Source: Chlamydoabsidia padenii
Lineage: Eukaryota; Mucoromycota; Mucoromycetes; Mucorales; Cunninghamellaceae
Length of the DNA: 52,500 nt
Reading direction: 5' to 3'
Assembly (NCBI GenBank): GCA_025330725.1
Contig: JAIWND010000028.1
Coordinates: 1-52,500 of the forward strand
Notes under the pieces: generated by a model
The model's input: the letters and a program-made list of their open reading frames with translations, nothing else
What the model was told of the DNA's origin: nothing
Databases searched by the model: none
In this document: one piece after another, positions 46,340 to 52,500 of the stretch
Position numbering within the stretch: the stretch's first letter is position 1
Layout: each line of letters opens with the position of its first letter
Translations under genes and position numbers: made by a program

Positions 46340-49048
46340 ATGGGGGCATCATCCAAATTACAAGCAAAGTTTATACAAATAGGTATCTGCATTACTTTTT
46401 GTCTTATAATCTTCTTTGCCTTGGGCAATTATATCCTTGGTAAGTAACTTCCCCACTTCCCCCCCCTTATTTTTTATTTAGTTTACTTGACACTTTTATT
46501 GAATTTAACTAGATGCCAACAATAGAACACGATGCGAAAGTATGTTGAATGATGGCAACTGGCTCGATGACGGCAACTACAAACAGTGGCAACCAACAGA
46601 CTGTATGATGCACACTTACAAACCAGACGATGTGGCGACTTGTCTCAACCATTCACGTATCCTGTATATTGGCGACTCTATTGCTCGACAACAGTTTTTC
46701 TCTTTTGTCAAGTTAATCCATCAAGATGTTGAAACTCAAGGTGAAAAACATATCGATCGAAAATACGAATTTGTTGAAGAAGGACTAGTATTCGAATTCT
46801 GGTGGGACCCTTACTTGAACAGCACCCGAACGTTGGACTATCTACAGCAATCAGGTGGTGATGATGATGATCGACCTAGTCTCTTGGTGATTGGAACAGG
46901 GTCTTGGCATATGCGTTATTTGGATTCGACCAATTATCTCAAAGACTGGAAATCGGGTGTGGATCATATCATGAAGGCTGTCCAAAGGCCCTCTCAACAA
47001 GTGGCGGATGCGGTGATATTATCTCCTGTTGAATTACCTCAATTTGATCTTCTCTCTCCCAATCGATCTTCAACTATGACATATGAAAAGGTGACGACTA
47101 TGAACGACTATCTGGCCTCACAACAAGTTACCATTCACAATCCTCGGACTCCGTTTGCGATCCCTTTTGCTTGGAACAAGGTGATCTCTTTAGCGCAGAA
47201 TGTCACTCAAGATGGCTTGCATTATGATCCTGTGGTAACTGACGCACAAGTCCAATTGGCTCTCAACTTTCGATGTAATGATATTCGTCCAAAATTATTC
47301 CCTTATGCCACTACTTGTTGCTTCCATTATCCGACACCAAGATGGTATCAAAATTTCTTTTTTGTTTTATTCTTGGTTCTGGTGCCTGTTGGATTCTACT
47401 TTTGTGGTGATAATACTCGTAAGTAAAGAAGAAGAAGAAGAAGATTCTTCAATAATGAATGATACTAATACTAATACTTTATTATTCTGATCTAGGATTA
47501 TCCAAAGTGATACCCTCTGAAAAGGTACTCAACGCATTATTTTTATTTGGACTCGGTGTGATCTATATGTACTTTGGTGATCGTACACAACTATTTGGTA
47601 AAATGCACAAACACTTTGACAGTACGACATTTACAATTTTGATGATGGGTATTGTTGGCTTGGCTGGACTGATAACACTCAAAACAACAAAGAAGGAAGG
47701 CGTGGATTTGGGCTTTTTAAATCGTGATCAAACGGATGAATGGAAGGGATGGATGCAGGTCATCATCCTTATCTATCATTTCCTGGGTGCTTCAGGAATC
47801 TCAGGGATTTACAATGCTGTTCGTATCTTGGTGGCGGCCTACTTATTCCAAACTGGTTACGGGCATTTTTTCTTCTTTTACAAAAAAGGTGACTTTGGCC
47901 TGGCTCGGGTGCTCAATGTGATGGTACGTCTCAACTTTTTAACATTTGTGCTTCAATACTTGATGGATACCGACTACCTCAGCTACTACTTTACTCCTTT
48001 GGTGTCCTTCTGGTTTGGCGTGATCTACTTGACAATGTATATTGGTCATGGCAACAACAAGAACACTGTCTTTATGGGTGCCAAGATTGCCATAGCCGCC
48101 TTGATCACCACGGTCTTGATTCAAACCCCTGGTATCATGGAATTCTGTTTTGACGCTCTTCGATTTCTCTTCAACATCCACTGGAATGCAAAAGAATGGC
48201 GATTCCGATTATCACTCGATGGGTTTATTGTGTATGTGGGTATGATCAGTGCTTTTGTCTATATAAAGTGCTTGGAACATAAATGGATGGATCACCCTTC
48301 ATTTGCCAAAGTCAAGACGGGCACTTTGGTGGGATCGGTCCTGGCTATGATATGGTATTTTTGGTTCGAACTGACTCGACTGGACAAGTATGCTTACAAT
48401 GTGGTGCAACCTTACATATCATGGGTGCCTATCTTGGCGTTTATCTTTTTACGTAATGCTACTATCCGTCTTCGAAACACATCCTCTCGATTCTTTATCT
48501 TTATTGGCAAGATATCATTGGAAACATTTATTGGTCAATTTCACATGTGGCTTGCTGGGGATACAAAAGGTCTTTTATTAGTGATTCCTAACAGTCATGG
48601 TTGGGTGGTACGATCGATGGTGGGATGGTATACGAATTTGGTGGTATCCACTGTACTCTTTGTGTTTGTGTCTTATTATCTTGGTCAAACCACTGGGGAA
48701 TTAACACAATGGATTTGTAATTACCTTTTATTGGCAGGGAAACAACAAGGAAAAACAACAACAAATGGTGCCTCTCGAGAATATCAAGCTGTACCTCTTT
48801 TACCAACGTCATCGTCAACTACACAACAACAACATACAGGAAACGAATCAACTAAAGATGGAAACAAGGATACCCGTGGAATTGATGGTGCTATGACAAC
48901 TCAAGATGTGGTGACAATGGATGACGATGACTTTGAATCTAATGTGGCAGGTCCTCCTCCTTCTCTTGGCTATAGAATCTTGGCTGATCCTCGTTTTAAA
49001 GTAGTAGTTTTTTTACTTTGTATAGGATTATTGAATAGACTAACATGA
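46340..49048 (+). CDS. CAS1: CAS1-like glycan O-acetyltransferase with luminal esterase-like domain
   Basis: Exons: 46340-46439, 46513-47418 and 47496-49048, giving 852 aa. The layout is that of Cryptococcus Cas1 and animal CASD1: a short cytosolic N-terminus, one membrane segment (about 14-33), a luminal SGNH/PC-esterase-like domain with GDSIARQQ and the later DGLHYDPV carrying the Asp/His pair, then a transmembrane segment (FFFVLFLVLVPVGFYF) and a multi-spanning acyltransferase part with about 10 helices to near residue 760. The C-terminus is low-complexity with a last hydrophobic stretch (VVVFLLCIGLL). These Golgi proteins O-acetylate surface polysaccharides or sialic acids; here the acceptor is unknown, probably a wall or exopolysaccharide glycan. 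All junctions are phase 1. Confidence 0.9.
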
Positions 49049-49108
49049 TCACTCTGATTGTGTACATTTGTAATAAAAAAAAAATACTTTGAAGAATCCA
49101 ATGCCCTT

Positions 49109-49146
<38 letters not shown>

Positions 49147-49479
49147 ATGATCTTTTGACAGCTGGGTTTGAACTTGTAAAAGAAACATTCCCACGGGTTT
49201 GGTCCCTCCAACTCTTCAAGTGTTTGAATGAAGACGTGAGAAAAACAACTAATGATACGTCGGATGAAGTCCTATTTATTCACATAAAAGGAAGAAAACA
49301 GCCTTTTCGAACGTACAGTACATTGTACACATTATGCAAAGAGGGAGATGAAACCTATCTTCATTATTTTAAAATCCCGATTGCCTTTTTCATTCTCCCT
49401 ATTTAATTTTTTTCGTCTTGCTTCCATTCTATTAATCAGCTTTTCTTCTCATTAATAATCTACTTCCATTTTCAACACA
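49049..49479. other. spacer between CAS1-like gene and CHO2
   Basis: Contains an AATAAA signal at about 49072, a T34 tract at 49111-49144 and a T/CT-rich leader before 49480. No gene is seen. Confidence 0.5.
49111..49144. repeat. poly(T) tract of 34 bases
   Basis: Uninterrupted T run between the CAS1-like gene and CHO2; possibly a nucleosome-excluding promoter element for CHO2. Confidence 0.6.
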
Positions 49480-52449
49480 ATGGATAAGACTCTTGGCATT
49501 AGACAGCGTCTTGGTCAACCCAATGGCTATTCCACCACTCAAACCTTTACACCTTTGAATAACATGAAAAAAGGTCAACAACAACGTCCATCGATTGGTA
49601 AAACATCCAATGGTCAAAGTAAGTACCATTACCCCTCTTTCCTCCGTTTGAATACACTGCTAATCTTTTTATTTATTCATGAAGCCTTTAAAGTACCTAC
49701 TACTAACGACATGGTGACGACACTTTTGAATCCTTTGGAACCAAAATCGGTATTTGACTTGATTACCCTGGGTTGCATGTCAGTCCCCTTCTTAATCTGG
49801 CTCTGTCTCCCCTCCACTTTATCAAGATACATTCTTCTCGGTTGTTATCTCTTTTGGCGACTGACTTACAATGTTGGTCTTGGCGTCTTGCTCAAATATC
49901 AAAGTGATACGGATGGTTTGGTGGAATGGTGTCGTCATTACCACTTGTTTGATACAATAGCCACTGGTCGTGCCCATTGGTTGAAACGACAATTATCTAT
50001 CAAGATGGGCTCTGATTACCAATTTGAACGAGTGCCGGTGGAATACAATACTTGGCTGCTATTCCGACAACTGGTGGATTTGATCTTGATGAATGACTTT
50101 ACTTGCTACTTCTTCTTTGTCTTGTCCTGGTTTAACTCTTCTTCTTCCACCTCGTTTTACTTTATGTTGGGTGACTTGTTGCGGTGGACTGGTGGACTCT
50201 TCTTGATCCTCTTTAACATATGGGTAAAGTTGGATGCTCATCGTGTCGTAAAAGACTTTGCATGGTGTATGTACATTTGGAAAAAAAAAAAAAAAGATAT
50301 AGAACTACCTTTATATTAACTAATTAATTTTATTTAGATTGGGGCGACTTCTTCTTTTTGATTGAACAATCATTGACCTTTGATGGTGTATTCGAAATGG
50401 CTCCTCATCCAATGTATTCTATTGGTTACTTTGGCTACTACGGATTGTCCTTGATCAGTGCAAGCTATTGTGTGCTCTTTGTCAGTATTGCTGCTCATGC
50501 TCTACAGTTTGCATTCCTGGTATTGGTTGAAACACCTCGTAAGCTTACCACTCTTTACCCTATCTTTTTGTAGTCTATTAACAACTTTATCCATTTCTAT
50601 AGATATTGAAAAGATCTACAATCCTCAAAAGATACCAAAGCGACAACCAAGAATGAGTAGAACAGTGGACGACGATGTAAAACATCTAATGATGGCTTTG
50701 GACAAGAACGCTGGACGTGATCTGTGCTCTTCCTGGACAAGATCTGATTTGATGGTCTTTAAGAATCTAGATCTCTTCCGATCGACTGATATTGTTTCCG
50801 TCGTGGTGATCGTTTATTCTGTCTTACTCCCATTAATGTTTACTGGACAACTGGGGATCAATGTGGCTATTGGACAAGCATTTTTTTGGAGCGCGATCTA
50901 TTCTGGTGGTGTGGGGTCTTTGTTATGGGCGCAATCTAGAAACAAATTCTTTACTCGGCATTTTGTCAAGTGGGGTGGGAATCAGGTGGATGCTTTCCAG
51001 AGCTGGAAAAGTATATTTAATTTGACACTCAGCATGACTTATGTTACTTTCTTCATGGCTTGTTGGAAAGCATACTCTCTTCCTGATGATTGGACTTATG
51101 GTACTACTTTGCTTCGACATACTCTTGGATTGGTAAGTTGAAAAGTATAGTCAAAAATGGTAACTAACTATGTATAATTGGCTTTTCCCTCTCCTTCTTC
51201 ATAGATCTTTATATCATTACATATATGGACCTCTATCTCTATATTTGAAGTCTTGGGTGATTTCGGATGGTTTTATGGTGACTTCTTCATTGATGAACAT
51301 CGGAATAATCTACTTTACACAGGCATTTATAGGTAATTAATAAAGGGCATAATATGTTTCTTTACTAACATTCATTTTATATTAGGTTCCTGAATAATCC
51401 TGAAAAGATTATGGGACATGCTGCTTTTTGGGGGATGACTTTAATTGCTAACAATTGGGTAATATATGGACTTGCTCTCTTCTCACAACTTGCCAATGTA
51501 CTGTTTCTGCATTATGTTGAAGGGTAAGTGCTGAAGCACATGTTGTGATCATCATCATTGACACTAACTTGTCTTTTGATATGTATTGTAGGCCCCATAT
51601 GCAAAAGCTATATGGTGATCAAATCCGGGGGGAAGCAGGATTGACAAAAACTCTGCGCTCAGCTGCTACCAAGATACCCAAAACCATTCCTGAAAAACTA
51701 CAAGAACTAGTCAAGCGTGTCCCAACCAATCAAGTCCATAATCAGAACAAGACTGCTGATATTCTTGGAAAGGTCGAAAAGTCCATAGAAGAGACCATCA
51801 GCTCTGTGAACGAAACAATGCTAAGTAAGACAGCTTAAAAAATAGATCTGGATTTGACATACTCACTTTTTATCTTCTTCTTCTTTGCTGTAATTCTTTT
51901 GTCTAGTCAAATCAGAACTGAAGGATTTGTTACTGCAAACAAAGCATATAATGGAGCCACCGATATTGCCTGAACTACAACACAACACACGATCTTCACC
52001 AGCCTCATTGGCACCGACGCAGCTACATACAGACACTCTCCATCTTCAATTCCAAGTACGTAGTCAGCAACAACAATGGTCATTAGGTTATCCTATCAAG
52101 GTGGACTGGGAAATCAGGTGCTCCTCTACAGAACAGCTCGATCGCCATCACGATGATTGGATCGGCATCTACAAAATATCACATGCATCATCTAATCATC
52201 ATTCAATCAGACAATTCACCACAATCAGCTCGAATGGTCGATGGATGTGGCTCAATAGCGATGACAAGAATAGTAGACTGATCACCAACAGCGAACAACT
52301 ATCTGCCGCCAATGGAAACAAAAACAAGACGGGCACCCTAACATTTAAAGGATCTCAGCTTCCATGGGAAATTGGCTTTTATGAACTCAAACTACATTAT
52401 GGGACCTCAAATCTAGTTTTGGCAACTTCTGATCCCTTTGAAGTGACAG
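49480..52449 (+). CDS. CHO2: phosphatidylethanolamine N-methyltransferase CHO2 (3' truncated)
   Basis: Exons in the window: 49480-49618, 49685-50266, 50338-50538, 50603-51132, 51205-51332, 51386-51523, 51592-51824 and 51907-52449 (about 831 codons). A GTAAGT donor at 52450 followed by a pyrimidine tract shows that the gene continues past the edge. CHO2 is an ER membrane enzyme that transfers a methyl from S-adenosylmethionine to phosphatidylethanolamine, the first step to phosphatidylcholine. Features: [10 protein letters not shown] early, many membrane helices, [34 protein letters not shown] (the conserved methyltransferase region, present again in weaker form around [16 protein letters not shown]), and the C-terminal beta-sandwich with DDWIGIYK and FYELKLHY. 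The first intron (49619-49684) is 66 nt, a multiple of three with no stop, but removing it restores the family sequence. Confidence 0.95.
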
Positions 52450-52500
52450 GTAAGTCCACTTAATCCAACTAAAACTTCTTAAGCTATCTTTTTTTTTTTT

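Noticed and set aside
36923..49048. Idea that UBE2T-like, MCMBP and other genome-maintenance genes form a functional cluster
   Set aside because: They lie on both strands with unrelated genes between them, and chance proximity explains it equally well.

Overview
The window looks like nuclear DNA from a filamentous fungus, most likely an early-diverging one of the Mucoromycota/Mucorales type. This rests on dense genes with many short GT-AG introns (about 45-110 nt), AT-rich spacers, long poly(T)/poly(A) tracts, and full-length fungal proteins such as CHO2, STT4 and a CAS1-type acetyltransferase. The species cannot be named from the sequence. No operon, phage, CRISPR array or complete transposon is visible. 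All exon boundaries below were spliced by eye, choosing GT/GC...AG sites whose phases keep the reading frame; none is confirmed by RNA.

Left part (1-14.5 kb): the 3' end of an unknown acidic protein, a short tropomyosin, a small hypothetical protein, a GH31 alpha-glucosidase-like enzyme (-), a DYRK-family kinase with a long N-terminal extension (-), a small Zn2Cys6 transcription factor, and a 427-aa protein whose C-terminus resembles the replication factor Sld7. Two tRNA genes follow, Gly-GCC (-) and Leu-CAG (+).

Middle (15-31 kb): alanine aminotransferase with a mitochondrial presequence, a flavin monooxygenase (-), a secreted S28 serine peptidase (-) with a GC-AG intron, and the 16-exon phosphatidylinositol 4-kinase STT4. 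A 225-nt-spaced tandem repeat lies downstream of STT4.

Right part (32-52.5 kb): the ADP/ATP carrier (-), a GPI-anchored cysteine-rich wall protein (-), an enoyl-CoA isomerase/hydratase ending in a PTS1-like SKI (-), a UBE2T-like E2 enzyme with a long repetitive tail (-), a coiled-coil hypothetical protein (-), MCMBP (+), a GTPBP1-type GTPase (-), a CAS1-like glycan O-acetyltransferase (+), and CHO2, which runs off the right edge.

The genes are mostly unrelated housekeeping functions. Loose themes are membrane lipid signalling and synthesis (STT4, CHO2), cell surface glycan/wall (CAS1-like, GPI protein, possibly GH31), polarity and cytoskeleton (tropomyosin, DYRK) and genome maintenance (Sld7-like, UBE2T-like, MCMBP). 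The most promising leads are the Sld7-like protein, the UBE2T-like tail with a twice-used KLSLS motif, overlapping start codons with adjacent splice donors in the aminotransferase gene, and long poly(T)/poly(A) palindromes placed directly at splice sites.
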